NCBI GenBank assembly: GCA_002440885.1
Contig: DJVY01000141.1
Coordinates: 1-33,912 of the forward strand
From: Bacteroidales bacterium UBA6244
GTDB lineage: Bacteria; Bacteroidota; Bacteroidia; Bacteroidales; F082
Direction of reading: 5' to 3'
DNA length: 33,912 nt
Made by a program: the position numbers and the translations under genes. This document shows positions 23,460 through 32,231 of this stretch, piece after piece; positions within the stretch are counted from its first letter, which is position 1, and every line of letters starts with the position of its first letter. The notes below the pieces were generated by a model. That model had not been told where the DNA came from. It did no database searches and saw nothing but the letters and a program-made list of their open reading frames with translations.

Positions 23460-24245
23460 ATGATCAAATTATCGGTTGTTGTTATCACCTATAACGAGGA
23501 GCGAAATATAGCACGCTGTCTGGAGTCCATAAAGGAAATCGCGGATGAAATGGTGGTGGTTGATTCCATTTCAACCGACCAAACCAAAGCCATTTGCCTG
23601 AAATATGGCGTCCGGTTTATCGAACAACCGTTTCTGGGTTATATTGAACAAAAAAACTTTGCTTTAAAATTCGCCACCCATGATCATGTGCTTTCGCTTG
23701 ACGCGGATGAGGCCCTTTCGCCGGAATTAATAAACAGTATACAAGAGACAAAAAGGAGTTTTTCGGCTACCGGATATACGATGAACCGTTTTACCAATTA
23801 CTGTGGAAAGTGGATCCGGCATTGTGGCTGGTATCCCGACACCAAGCTGCGCCTGTTCGACCACACCAAAGGCAAATGGGGGGGCATAAATCCGCACGAT
23901 CAGTTTTTTTTGGAAGATGGAAGCACCATTAAACACCTGAAAGGCGACATTCTGCATTACAGCTATTACACCCGTGACGATCATTTTAAGCAAATTGAAC
24001 GCTTTACTGATATTGCAGCACAAGCCTATTACCAAGCCGGGAAAAAGCCTTCCTGTTTGAAAATGTGGCTCAGTCCCTTATCCAAATTTATTCGCGACTA
24101 CTTTTTTAACCTCGGTCTGCTCGATGGTAAAGCCGGGTTTGAAATCTGTACCCTTTCGGCGAAAGCTACCTATTTGAAATACAGGAAACTGAGCAAGCTT
24201 TACCGTGAAAGGAAACCCCTTGATAAAAAAAAGCACCAGAGGTAA
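23460..24245 (+). CDS. WaaE/KdtX-like family 2 glycosyltransferase
   Basis: A 261-residue glycosyltransferase of the LPS-core beta-1,4-glucosyltransferase type (WaaE/KdtX). Visible are LSVVVITYNEERNI (4-17), VVVDSISTDQT (32-42), EQKNFAL and the metal site LDADEAL with Asp81/Asp83. The WYPDTKLRLF segment and the HLKGDILHYSY block in the C-terminal half are hallmarks of this subgroup. It is cytoplasmic and probably adds a sugar to lipid A-core or a similar glycolipid. With the MsbA-like exporter and the first GT2 it supports an envelope-lipid cluster. The C-terminus is basic (KKKHQR), which may help membrane binding. Confidence 0.87.
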   Translation: MIKLSVVVITYNEERNIARCLESIKEIADEMVVVDSISTDQTKAICLKYGVRFIEQPFLGYIEQKNFALKFATHDHVLSLDADEALSPELINSIQETKRSFSATGYTMNRFTNYCGKWIRHCGWYPDTKLRLFDHTKGKWGGINPHDQFFLEDGSTIKHLKGDILHYSYYTRDDHFKQIERFTDIAAQAYYQAGKKPSCLKMWLSPLSKFIRDYFFNLGLLDGKAGFEICTLSAKATYLKYRKLSKLYRERKPLDKKKHQR

Positions 24246-24297
24246 TTCGCTAACGAAAAACTCCTGATGCCATGTAATATCGGTTTGTAAAAAAATG

Positions 24298-24921
24298 CTA
24301 ATCTAACCCAAACCGGTATCCAAAGGTAATTTGAAATACCCGGTTTTTAACCCTGAAACCATCCTCATTGCTGGCAGCAATATTGGCTAACCCCAGCTGA
24401 TACTGTAAACCGCCTACGAACGGGCCATATTCGATGCCTGCACCAATTATCCAACCAAAGTCAAATCTTTTTAAATCGTTGTCTTCACCAGAACCCCAAT
24501 CAATGTTTGAACTATTGCCACCTGATTTTACTTTTCCTGACAACCCCAAACCGACACAAGGACCAAAGAGTCCGTAAATATTGAAATCGTCAAGTTCATA
24601 ACGGGCCTTTCCAGTAAGTGGAATGTTCACATAAAGCAAGTTTGTAGTAAAGTCTCCAAAACTGGTGTTTACTTTATACCCTTGTGTAGAAAGAAAGAGC
24701 CCGGTTTCAAAGGAAAACATTTCAGTGATTTCAAATTCTGCTGTGCCACCAATATGGAATCCCACTTTTGTTTTAAAATCCTTGCTATAGGTTTTGTCAT
24801 CGTCTTTTGACAGCATATTTGTCAGGTTTAACCCAGCCTTCGCAGCGAATGTTTGGGCAAAGCTTTGTGATCCATAACCCAACAACAACACAATTACCAA
24901 TAATTTGAAAAGATTTTTCAT
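24298..24921 (-). CDS. outer-membrane beta-barrel protein, PorT-like
   Basis: A 207-residue outer-membrane protein of the small barrel type common in this phylum (OMP_b-brl_2). The signal peptide ends SQSFA before Gln23. The first strand is TFAAKAGLNLTNM. Alternating-residue strands continue (FSFETGLFLSTQGYKV, FDFGWIIGAGIEYG, VGGLQYQLGLANI), and the C-terminus is FQITFGYRFGLD, ending in the aromatic-rich last strand expected for BAM recognition. The function is unknown. No TAnnTTTG box is seen in the 150 bp upstream. Confidence 0.85.
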   Translation of the reverse strand: MKNLFKLLVIVLLLGYGSQSFAQTFAAKAGLNLTNMLSKDDDKTYSKDFKTKVGFHIGGTAEFEITEMFSFETGLFLSTQGYKVNTSFGDFTTNLLYVNIPLTGKARYELDDFNIYGLFGPCVGLGLSGKVKSGGNSSNIDWGSGEDNDLKRFDFGWIIGAGIEYGPFVGGLQYQLGLANIAASNEDGFRVKNRVFQITFGYRFGLD

Positions 24922-25074
24922 AACAATTCTATTTTATTTATTCCTACTCTTAAGGTTTTTCGGAAACCACCCCCACATTAACCTGTATGGGCAGGGCATA
25001 CTTTCTTGTAGTCGGTACATAACATCGGCAATTACTCTGTCAGGATGGTCAGTCCTTTTATAACCATACAAAGT

Positions 25075-26676
25075 TTAAAATTTCTCATCGTATTTTGTCC
25101 AGAGGAAATCCCCCAATTTAATGGCTTCCTCCATCACTTTCTCTCCCTGTTGGTTGGAATAATTATCGAGGAAAATGATGGCTTTTTCCGGACTTTTCTC
25201 AAAAAGTTTCAAGGCTTCCTGGTCAATTGATTTCTGTTCCTCAATCAGCTGCTTCTGCATAGGCATCCACACGGCATCCACATCATGCCGCATCTCGCCC
25301 CAGCGCTGCGAAGCCAGTGTTCCCAACCGGTTAAAAATCCACCAGGCCGAATTTAGTGTATATCCATTTACTCTGCCTGGAGTTTTATATTGCACGGGCA
25401 AGTCACTCACGCATCCGTAAACAGGCACATAAATGGAAGTGGCCACATTGTCCATGGCTAACCATTCCACACCGCCAATCTCGTCGGGAAGCCAGTTACG
25501 CAATTGGATGATGGTGGCGTACATGGTATACCAGCGGGCGATGGTGCGTTCGCCAAGCCATCCCCAGCCTCCGTTTATTTTATACAATTTATTGGCATCG
25601 TAAGGCATGTGCGGACTCGCCAGGGGCGAAATGATGGATTTTCCGTTTTCATCAGTAACGGTAAGATCTTTGGTCATGTCAAAAGGAGTTCCTTCGTAGT
25701 AATCCTTGAAGACGCTGATAATTTTTTCGAGTGTTACCAATGTGTCGGGTTTTACTGAAAAAGGATAGTCGCTTTGGTTGGGATCGAGTTTGAGCGAAGG
25801 AGCCAATAAATCGAATACCCGCCATTCGCGCCTGCGTGAGGCCAACGAAGTGCGGCTTTCGGGAGCGTAAACATAACAAAACTGAAACGACTCACCCGGA
25901 CTCCACCAGCCGTTTTCTTGCGCCACGCTGTATATGTTTTCCGAAGCCATGAACATGTCTTTGTTGTCCGGATCAATTTCTTTAATCGTGCTTGCATTTG
26001 CGTTTACCGAAACATGGTTATCGGGCACGCGTTGCGCCACCCAGACGGCTCCCTTTTTTCCACGACCCGGGCCAACCACCTCAAAATGCCAAACTTCATT
26101 TTTGTCGGCAATGGTAAGGGCTTCACCGTAGTCGTTCCAGCCATATTCCTTAAGTAACTCACCTGCCATCGCGATAGCTCCACGGGCTGTTGTTTCGCGT
26201 TCCAGCATGAGCAGGCAAAGACGTTGGCAGTCGATCAAACCCTGATCGCTTTGCAGCTCCTCACGACCTCCGAAAGTCGATTCGCCTATACCCAACTGCT
26301 TGGTGTTCAGGCTGGGATAAGCGGTATTGATGTAGCCATAAGTCTGGCTTACCTGAGGAATGCTGCCCACCAATTGATGACCATAAGCCGGCATGGCCAA
26401 AGAGTCGTTTTGAACCCGCTTGTACATGTTCACCACTTCGCCTTTTTTGTGGGTTTTATCAGGGACAATGTCAATCCAGCTGCGGGTTCGGTGACTGTCG
26501 TCGGTGTGTGAGGTCATCACCGAGCCATCAAAACTGGCAAGTTTTCCAACAGTAATCGAGGTGCAGCCTTCGGGGTATCCTCCCGCCCAGTCACTTTTGT
26601 CGGCTGTTTGTGCCCAAACTAAAAAGGGCATAAGCAGGCCTATAACACATAAAATCAGGTGATTCTTTTTCTTCAT
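25075..26676 (-). CDS. secreted C69 family dipeptidase
   Basis: A 533-residue dipeptidase of family C69 (PepD-like, Ntn hydrolase fold). The signal peptide ends LVWA before Gln23. A short propeptide, QTADKSDWAGGYPEG, precedes Cys38 (GCTSITVGKLA), which should become the N-terminal nucleophile after self-cleavage. SFDGSVMTSHTDDS and the GESTFGGREEL block further on match the family. It is predicted to be periplasmic or extracellular and to cleave dipeptides to free amino acids. A minus-strand TAACTTTG box lies 78 bp upstream. The M3 lipoprotein peptidase in this window would supply short peptides for it (inference). Confidence 0.93.
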   Translation of the reverse strand: MKKKNHLILCVIGLLMPFLVWAQTADKSDWAGGYPEGCTSITVGKLASFDGSVMTSHTDDSHRTRSWIDIVPDKTHKKGEVVNMYKRVQNDSLAMPAYGHQLVGSIPQVSQTYGYINTAYPSLNTKQLGIGESTFGGREELQSDQGLIDCQRLCLLMLERETTARGAIAMAGELLKEYGWNDYGEALTIADKNEVWHFEVVGPGRGKKGAVWVAQRVPDNHVSVNANASTIKEIDPDNKDMFMASENIYSVAQENGWWSPGESFQFCYVYAPESRTSLASRRREWRVFDLLAPSLKLDPNQSDYPFSVKPDTLVTLEKIISVFKDYYEGTPFDMTKDLTVTDENGKSIISPLASPHMPYDANKLYKINGGWGWLGERTIARWYTMYATIIQLRNWLPDEIGGVEWLAMDNVATSIYVPVYGCVSDLPVQYKTPGRVNGYTLNSAWWIFNRLGTLASQRWGEMRHDVDAVWMPMQKQLIEEQKSIDQEALKLFEKSPEKAIIFLDNYSNQQGEKVMEEAIKLGDFLWTKYDEKF

Positions 26677-26754
26677 TATCGGTATAGTTTATTCGCGCTT
26701 TATTATCTAAACCCCATGCTAAGAACTGTCAAAACATCGGGGTCGATTATCAGC

Positions 26755-26762
26755 CAAAGTTA
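26755..26762 (-). promoter_or_regulatory. TAACTTTG promoter box of the C69 dipeptidase
   Basis: Minus-strand TAnnTTTG match 78 bp before the ATG at 26676, in the 240-bp divergent gap shared with gltX. Confidence 0.45.
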
Positions 26763-26890
26763 AAGATTTTGTTTACATGGCGCATTGCATTGGCAGAAAT
26801 AGTTTTTGATTAGAGCAGGTTAACACAGGCAAATCACTCTTTTCACGACCTATCTGATGAGGTGTCTGACGATTTCTTACAAAGACTAGC

Positions 26891-26898
26891 TATCTTTG
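26891..26898 (+). promoter_or_regulatory. TATCTTTG promoter box of gltX
   Basis: TAnnTTTG match 18 bp before ATG 26917. A TTG at 26896 that could extend the gltX frame lies inside this box, so that start is unlikely. Confidence 0.6.
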
Positions 26899-26916
26899 CA
26901 GCGAAATAAAAATAGC

Positions 26917-28446
26917 ATGAACCAGAAAAATATCAGGGTACGCTTTGCCCCCAGCCCAACCGGACCGCTACATATTGGTGGCGTTCGGACAGCCTTATAC
27001 AACTATCTCTTTGCCAAGCATCATGGCGGAAAAATGATTCTGCGCATTGAAGACACTGATCAAACGCGTTTTGTGCCCGGTGCGCAACAGTATATTATTG
27101 ATTCGTTTAATTGGTGTGGCATCAAATTCGATGAAGGAGTGAACCAGGGTGGGCCATTTGGACCCTATATCCAATCGGAACGAAAAGACATTTATGCCGG
27201 ATACAGCGACCAACTGATACAGTCAGGGCATGCCTACTACGCCTTCGATACGCCGGAAGAACTGGCCGGGATACGTAGCACGTTCGAAGCAGAAAAACGA
27301 ACATTCATCTACAATGCTGAAATCAGGAAAAACCTCAGGAATTCGTTAACGATGTCTCCTGAAGCTTGTTTGAGCCTGATTCAAGACGGCACTCCTTATG
27401 TAGTGCGTTTTGCCATGCCTGAAAACCGTGTTGTGGTAATGAACGACCTGATCCGTGGCCGCGTAGAGGTGAACACACAAGTACTCGACGATAAAGTTTT
27501 GTTTAAATCGGATGGCATGCCTACCTATCACCTGGCCAACATTGTTGACGATCACCTGATGGAAATAAGCCATGTCATCAGGGGCGAAGAGTGGCTGCCC
27601 TCCTTACCTCTTCATGTGTTGTTATATGAGGCTTTTGGATGGGATGCTCCTGAGTTTGCTCACCTTCCTCTGCTGCTCAAACCAGAAGGCAATGGCAAGC
27701 TGAGCAAGCGTGACGGCGACCGGCTTGGATTCCCGGTTTTTCCGTTGCAATGGACAGACCCCGTTTCGAAAGAAATGTCGAGAGGATACCGCGAGGACGG
27801 GTATTTCCCGGAAGCTTTCATCAACATGCTGGCCTTAATGGGGTGGAACGCCGGTACGGAACAGGAGTTGTTTTCGATGGAGGAGCTGATCAGTCTTTTT
27901 TCAATTGAACGCGTGGGGAAATCGGGTGCTAAGTTCGATCCGGCCAAAGCCGCATGGTTTAATCATCAGTATCTGGTAAAAAAGGATGATGCCGAACTGG
28001 CTGCTTTGTTTATGCCTTTGATCGAAAAACAAGGCCTTTTCGTAGAATTACCCTTTGTAACGAAAGTAGTAGGACTAGTGAAAGAGCGTGTTAACTTCGT
28101 TAGCGAGTTATGGGATCAGTCGTCTTTCTTTTTTCAAACCCCGGATCAGTTTGATGAACAGGCTGTGAAAAAAAGATGGAAGAAGGATTCTTTTGAACAA
28201 ATGACTGAACTAAAAAACAAGCTCGCTACCATTGATGATTTTTCAGCCGGCAACCTGGAAGAAATGACAAAGGCCTGGATGGAACAAAAGCAATATGGTA
28301 TGGGAGCGGTAATGAATGCCTTTCGCTTGCTTATTGTAGGTGCTTTAAAAGGCCCTCATCTTTTCGACATCATCGCGCTGATCGGACAGGAGGAAACGCT
28401 GAACAGAATGGAACGAGGCTTGCATGAGCTGGGAAAAGTTGAGTAA
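26917..28446 (+). CDS. gltX: glutamyl-tRNA synthetase
   Basis: A 509-residue class I synthetase that charges tRNA-Glu. The HIGH-type motif is HIGG at 19-22 in PSPTGPLHIGGVRTALYNY, RIEDTDQ follows, and the KMSKS loop is KLSKR at 261-265 with DGDRLG. The C-terminal anticodon-binding region is complete. The start is ATG 26917 (MNQKNIRVRF), because an upstream TTG falls in the promoter. It leads a small operon with folB (59 bp downstream) and a CWC protein. Confidence 0.97.
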   Translation: MNQKNIRVRFAPSPTGPLHIGGVRTALYNYLFAKHHGGKMILRIEDTDQTRFVPGAQQYIIDSFNWCGIKFDEGVNQGGPFGPYIQSERKDIYAGYSDQLIQSGHAYYAFDTPEELAGIRSTFEAEKRTFIYNAEIRKNLRNSLTMSPEACLSLIQDGTPYVVRFAMPENRVVVMNDLIRGRVEVNTQVLDDKVLFKSDGMPTYHLANIVDDHLMEISHVIRGEEWLPSLPLHVLLYEAFGWDAPEFAHLPLLLKPEGNGKLSKRDGDRLGFPVFPLQWTDPVSKEMSRGYREDGYFPEAFINMLALMGWNAGTEQELFSMEELISLFSIERVGKSGAKFDPAKAAWFNHQYLVKKDDAELAALFMPLIEKQGLFVELPFVTKVVGLVKERVNFVSELWDQSSFFFQTPDQFDEQAVKKRWKKDSFEQMTELKNKLATIDDFSAGNLEEMTKAWMEQKQYGMGAVMNAFRLLIVGALKGPHLFDIIALIGQEETLNRMERGLHELGKVE

Positions 28447-28505
28447 TTAAAACAATTAGTTATCAGTAAATAAAGTATAAACAACAATACATTTAAAGAA
28501 AAAAT

Positions 28506-28856
28506 ATGTCAATCATTTCTATCGAAGGGATGGAATTTTTTGCTTACCACGGCTGTTTTAAAGAAGAGCAGGTAATAGGCACAAAATTTCGTGTCGATTT
28601 GTTTTTAACGGTCGATACTTTACGGGCTGAACAGACTGATAACCTGCACGACACGGTTAATTACCAGTCTGTTTTTCAATGTGTAAAGGAAGAGATGCAG
28701 ACGGATTCAAAGTTGCTGGAACACGTTGGCCGAAGGATTTTAACCCGTGTAAAAATGGAATTCGAAGCGGTAGAGCATGCAAGGCTAAAAATCAGGAAGT
28801 TAAATCCGCCACTGGGTGGTAAAATGGATTTTGTAAGTCTGGAGCTGGAGGCGTAA
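28506..28856 (+). CDS. folB: dihydroneopterin aldolase
   Basis: A 116-residue enzyme of folate synthesis that converts 7,8-dihydroneopterin to 6-hydroxymethyl-dihydropterin and glycolaldehyde. Visible are IEGMEFFAYHGCFKEEQ with the pterin-binding Glu21, the TVNYQSV segment with Tyr53, LLEHVGRRI, and catalytic Lys98 in IRKLNPPLGG. Length is normal for this octameric enzyme. It is separated by 4 bp from the CWC gene and probably co-transcribed with gltX. Confidence 0.95.
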   Translation: MSIISIEGMEFFAYHGCFKEEQVIGTKFRVDLFLTVDTLRAEQTDNLHDTVNYQSVFQCVKEEMQTDSKLLEHVGRRILTRVKMEFEAVEHARLKIRKLNPPLGGKMDFVSLELEA

Positions 28857-28860
28857 ACTC

Positions 28861-29055
28861 ATGATTGATAAAAAAATACTTATTGCCAAAGAACAGTGCC
28901 CAAGGTGCGGTAACGAATTTCATTGCAGTAAATCAGGAAAATGCTGGTGCTTTGAAGTGAGCATTTCCGAAAAGACCCGTGATGAGATAAACTCCCAATA
29001 CGATACCTGTCTGTGTCCGGATTGTTTAAAATATTTCGCCGACAAAGCAGAATAA
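28861..29055 (+). CDS. cysteine-rich CWC family protein
   Basis: A 64-residue protein with eight cysteines at 13, 16, 22, 28, 30, 50, 52 and 55, including CPRCG, the name-giving CWC at 28-30, and a final CLCPDC. This fits the Cys_rich_CWC family, a probable zinc-binding domain of unknown function. The ATG lies 4 bp after the folB stop, so translation is likely coupled. No partner is obvious from the context. Confidence 0.85.
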   Translation: MIDKKILIAKEQCPRCGNEFHCSKSGKCWCFEVSISEKTRDEINSQYDTCLCPDCLKYFADKAE

Positions 29056-29104
29056 GACAAGTCTTTTCGGAAAAATAACCTGCCCTTTCGGGAAAGTGTT
29101 GAAA

Positions 29105-32038
29105 CTATTTCTTAATTAACTTGATCACCTGCGATTCCTTTTGATCCATGGAGATTACAACAAAATAGACTCCGGGTTTCAATCCGGCCACATTGATTTC
29201 ACGGTTAGATTGAAGACTTTTCTCCATTAACAATTCACCGGTTAAACCAATCACACGAACGTCCACAGGTTCGGTTCCTGTAACCGAAATCAGGTCGGTG
29301 GCCGGATTGGGAAAAACAGCAAGCTGGTTACCAGCCCTATCATTTATTCCCCACAGAAAGTCAAAAATAACCGTATAAACCATTTGTGTAACCCCATCCT
29401 GAGCTGTAACGGTAATGGTTCCATCACCGGGCACTGTAGTCGCCTGAACCACTTCTTTTGTAGCAAGCGGATCGGTGGTCACGCCATTCAAAACCGGAAT
29501 AGGATCGCCTTCATAAATACTCACTAAATACTCCGTTGTAAAAGGATCAAACCATTCGATGGTTACTCCGTCAACAGTCAGATCGCTCAGGGTGGCATCA
29601 GAACCCAGTACAAAAAAGTAAACAGTATAAGTGAGCTCACTCACCCCGTCTTCGGCCACGACATGAAGCGTTGCTGTTCCCGGAATTTCGGACGCCTGGG
29701 TTATGGTTAAAGTAGCCAACGGATCGCTGGTAGTTCCACCAACCACAGGAATAGAAGTGGTGCTTTCCACTTCATATTGGTAAGCTGTGATGTTGGGATC
29801 AAAGCCGGGAATGGTTGTGCCATCAACGGTTAAATCCAACAAGGTAGCATTGTAACCCAAATAATAAAAATGAACGGTATAGGTAAGCACAGTAACACCA
29901 TCTTCGGCCGTTACCACCACGGTGGCATCACCCGGAATTTGAAGACATTGCGTTTCGACTAAAGTGGCGAGCGGATCGTTGGGTATTCCTTGCACAAATG
30001 GAGCTGGTTCGTTATAAATAACCGCGTAGTTGTAATTGTAAATGGCAGGATCGAAACCGGCAATCGTTGTCCCTCCGACCAATAAATCAGCTAATGTTGC
30101 ATCAGTAGCTGGCGTATACAAAAAGTTGACAGTATAGGTATTTGTTGTCAGACCGTCTTCAGAAGTTATAACCACTGTTGCTGCTCCGGGTAAGGAAATA
30201 GCCTGGTTAATCGTCATTTCCGCATTGGGGTCGGCAGGGGTAGCTCCTGCCACAGGAATGGGATCTCCTGTAGCCACCTGATAGTCATAATTAAACACAT
30301 TGGGGTCAAACCCTGCTATGGTCGTCCCGTCAACAGTTAAATCGGTAAGGGTAGCATCGGTTCCTGCCACATAAAAGTTGACGTTGTAAGTAAGCTGTGT
30401 AACTCCATCTTCGGCTGTAACAAGCACCGTAGCCAAACCCGGGACAGCCACGGCCTGTGTGATAACCAAAGTAGCCGCAGGATGGCTTACTGTTGCGCCC
30501 GTAACAGGGAGCGGGTCTCCTGTTGGAATCGGAACATCATAAGTAAAGACGGCAGGACTAAAACCATCGACAGAGATTCCGTTCACGGTAAGGTCGCTTA
30601 AGGTAGCATCATCACTTATCGGAGGAGTGCCGATAGAGCCATCGGTAAAAATATTTTGCATGTAGATATCGTCTGTTGCAGCCCCTTCTTCCCAGACAGC
30701 AATGAGTTGATCGTTGTAGATACTTGAAACCACACTGTGAATTTTAGAGGTTGTTCTGCCGGCCATCAAAGTGGTTGTTGGCGACCAAATCATGTTTCCG
30801 GAACCGTCGACAGCCAGCGCACTGATGTTATAGAATGCCGATGAGGTGACATATTCATCGTATACAATGATAGCATTTGTACCATCAAAAACAACACCAC
30901 CAATCGTTCCACCCACGTTTGCACTCATGGGGATAAAATCTATTCCGGCGTTGGTCCACAGGGGTGCTCCCGTAGTTGAAAATTTCTGTCCTGCGATGGC
31001 CGTTTGCGATTGGTTACCATTTTTTCTACTCCACGAGACCAAAACCTCATCGCTGCTGTTTACTCCTAAAATTCTGGGATTCTGATCGCTGTCGGTGTTG
31101 ACATTTGACACTTCTGAGCCGTTGGCCGGCCACAAACTTGTTCCATTACTCAGCACCCGTTGCACGGCAGCATTGATGTTGTTGTCGCTGTTGCGATCGT
31201 CTGTCCAGGCAATGAGCATGCCATTAGCGTTATCAGAAGCTATGGTGAAGTTATTGTAAGGGGAGATACCGTTCGAGTTGCTTGCCAGCACATCCGAACC
31301 CCAGACCGCATTACCTGAAGCATCAAATTTTTGTACGTAAATATGGCGGGTAAGTGCGGGGAAGTTTCCGGTTTCTTTATAAAATGCCATCAGGTATTGA
31401 TCGCCATCTACGCCAAGCACCTGCGGTCCAGTATAGCTGTATGAGCCACTTTGGTAAACAATTCCTGCACTTCCCCAGCTGAGAGTGCCTGCCGGGGTAA
31501 TTTTCTGCATGATGGTTTGGTCGTAGGGGGTAGCGGGTCTCGACCAGGTAACGATGGTATTGTTAGCCGAAGTGACGGTGATGCTCGGAACAGCCTCAAA
31601 TTCCGGGTCAGTGGTCAGGGCAATGCCATCTGCGCCCCAAAGGAAAGCTCCTGAGGGTGAAATGGCATAAGCATATATGTTTAAATTTCCATCACGGTTG
31701 TCGTTGAAGGCCAATACGCAGTTTCCGGTATTGTCGGTGGTGAGATCCCATTCGGTAATCCAGCTGTTTTGAGGGTGATCGCTCACCAAAAGACCATCGG
31801 CAGCCCATTGTGCCACGCCATTCCAGTTATAATACTGTAAACGAATATTGTAGTTTCCGGTTTCGTTGGAATAAAATCCCACGTAAAAATTTCCGGCAGC
31901 ATCGTACGCGATGTGTGGTACAGCCTGCGATCCTCCAAGGTCATTAACAATGGTGTTTACCAAAGGATCAGTCGACCACTGAGCCGAAACTGAAGACACC
32001 AAAAAGAAATGGATTAACAAAAAGTAAATGGTTTTCAT
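29105..32038 (-). CDS. large T9SS cargo with five cadherin-like beta-sandwich repeats
   Basis: A 977-residue secreted protein. The signal peptide ends SVSA before Gln20 (QWSTDPL). Residues ~20-475 form a repetitive region with recurring W-x-x-x-G(I/L) units (AQWAADGLLVSD, FLWGADGIAL, LSWGSAGIVY, AVWGSDVLAS), probably propeller-like. Next come five tandem domains of 84-85 residues, each starting DATLxDLTVDGxxIxGFDP and ending AEDGVTxLTYTVxF, matching the cadherin-like beta-sandwich family (PF12733 type). The last ~75 residues are a T9SS sorting tail (VFPNPATDLISV, LKPGVYFVVIS, VIKLIKK). An adhesive or structural surface role is likely. No catalytic residues are seen. A TATCTTTG box lies 30 bp upstream. 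Confidence 0.92.
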   Translation of the reverse strand: MKTIYFLLIHFFLVSSVSAQWSTDPLVNTIVNDLGGSQAVPHIAYDAAGNFYVGFYSNETGNYNIRLQYYNWNGVAQWAADGLLVSDHPQNSWITEWDLTTDNTGNCVLAFNDNRDGNLNIYAYAISPSGAFLWGADGIALTTDPEFEAVPSITVTSANNTIVTWSRPATPYDQTIMQKITPAGTLSWGSAGIVYQSGSYSYTGPQVLGVDGDQYLMAFYKETGNFPALTRHIYVQKFDASGNAVWGSDVLASNSNGISPYNNFTIASDNANGMLIAWTDDRNSDNNINAAVQRVLSNGTSLWPANGSEVSNVNTDSDQNPRILGVNSSDEVLVSWSRKNGNQSQTAIAGQKFSTTGAPLWTNAGIDFIPMSANVGGTIGGVVFDGTNAIIVYDEYVTSSAFYNISALAVDGSGNMIWSPTTTLMAGRTTSKIHSVVSSIYNDQLIAVWEEGAATDDIYMQNIFTDGSIGTPPISDDATLSDLTVNGISVDGFSPAVFTYDVPIPTGDPLPVTGATVSHPAATLVITQAVAVPGLATVLVTAEDGVTQLTYNVNFYVAGTDATLTDLTVDGTTIAGFDPNVFNYDYQVATGDPIPVAGATPADPNAEMTINQAISLPGAATVVITSEDGLTTNTYTVNFLYTPATDATLADLLVGGTTIAGFDPAIYNYNYAVIYNEPAPFVQGIPNDPLATLVETQCLQIPGDATVVVTAEDGVTVLTYTVHFYYLGYNATLLDLTVDGTTIPGFDPNITAYQYEVESTTSIPVVGGTTSDPLATLTITQASEIPGTATLHVVAEDGVSELTYTVYFFVLGSDATLSDLTVDGVTIEWFDPFTTEYLVSIYEGDPIPVLNGVTTDPLATKEVVQATTVPGDGTITVTAQDGVTQMVYTVIFDFLWGINDRAGNQLAVFPNPATDLISVTGTEPVDVRVIGLTGELLMEKSLQSNREINVAGLKPGVYFVVISMDQKESQVIKLIKK
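29348..30610 (-). repeat. five in-frame 252/255-bp coding repeats
   Basis: The cadherin-like domains start at 30610, 30358, 30103, 29851 and 29599, reading leftwards. They are 252 bp each, except the second, which is 255 bp. They share protein motifs strongly but DNA only moderately, so the duplications are not recent. Domain 3 has an extra Cys (ETQCLQIPG), and domain 5 replaces the conserved GF by EWF. Confidence 0.85.
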
Positions 32039-32068
32039 TGTATACCTTTTTTGAGATGAATATTAATC

Positions 32069-32076
32069 CAAAGATA
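32069..32076 (-). promoter_or_regulatory. TATCTTTG promoter box of the cadherin-repeat gene
   Basis: Minus-strand TAnnTTTG match 30 bp before the ATG at 32038. Confidence 0.6.
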
Positions 32077-32231
32077 CACAAGAAGATGTCATAATGTTTT
32101 CAAAAAGTGACTTAAAATCTGTTGGGCAGTGACTTTTTACCCGTTGATTTATCAAAAACGCAATCAATGTCTATTATTTTCAAGCTATTATGACTTTAAT
32201 AGAGATTTAAAAAATCCATTAACTAAAACCC

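Noticed and set aside
26896..26916. TTG start seven codons before the gltX ATG
   Set aside because: It lies inside the TATCTTTG promoter box, so it would not be in the transcript; the ATG gives the normal N-terminus.
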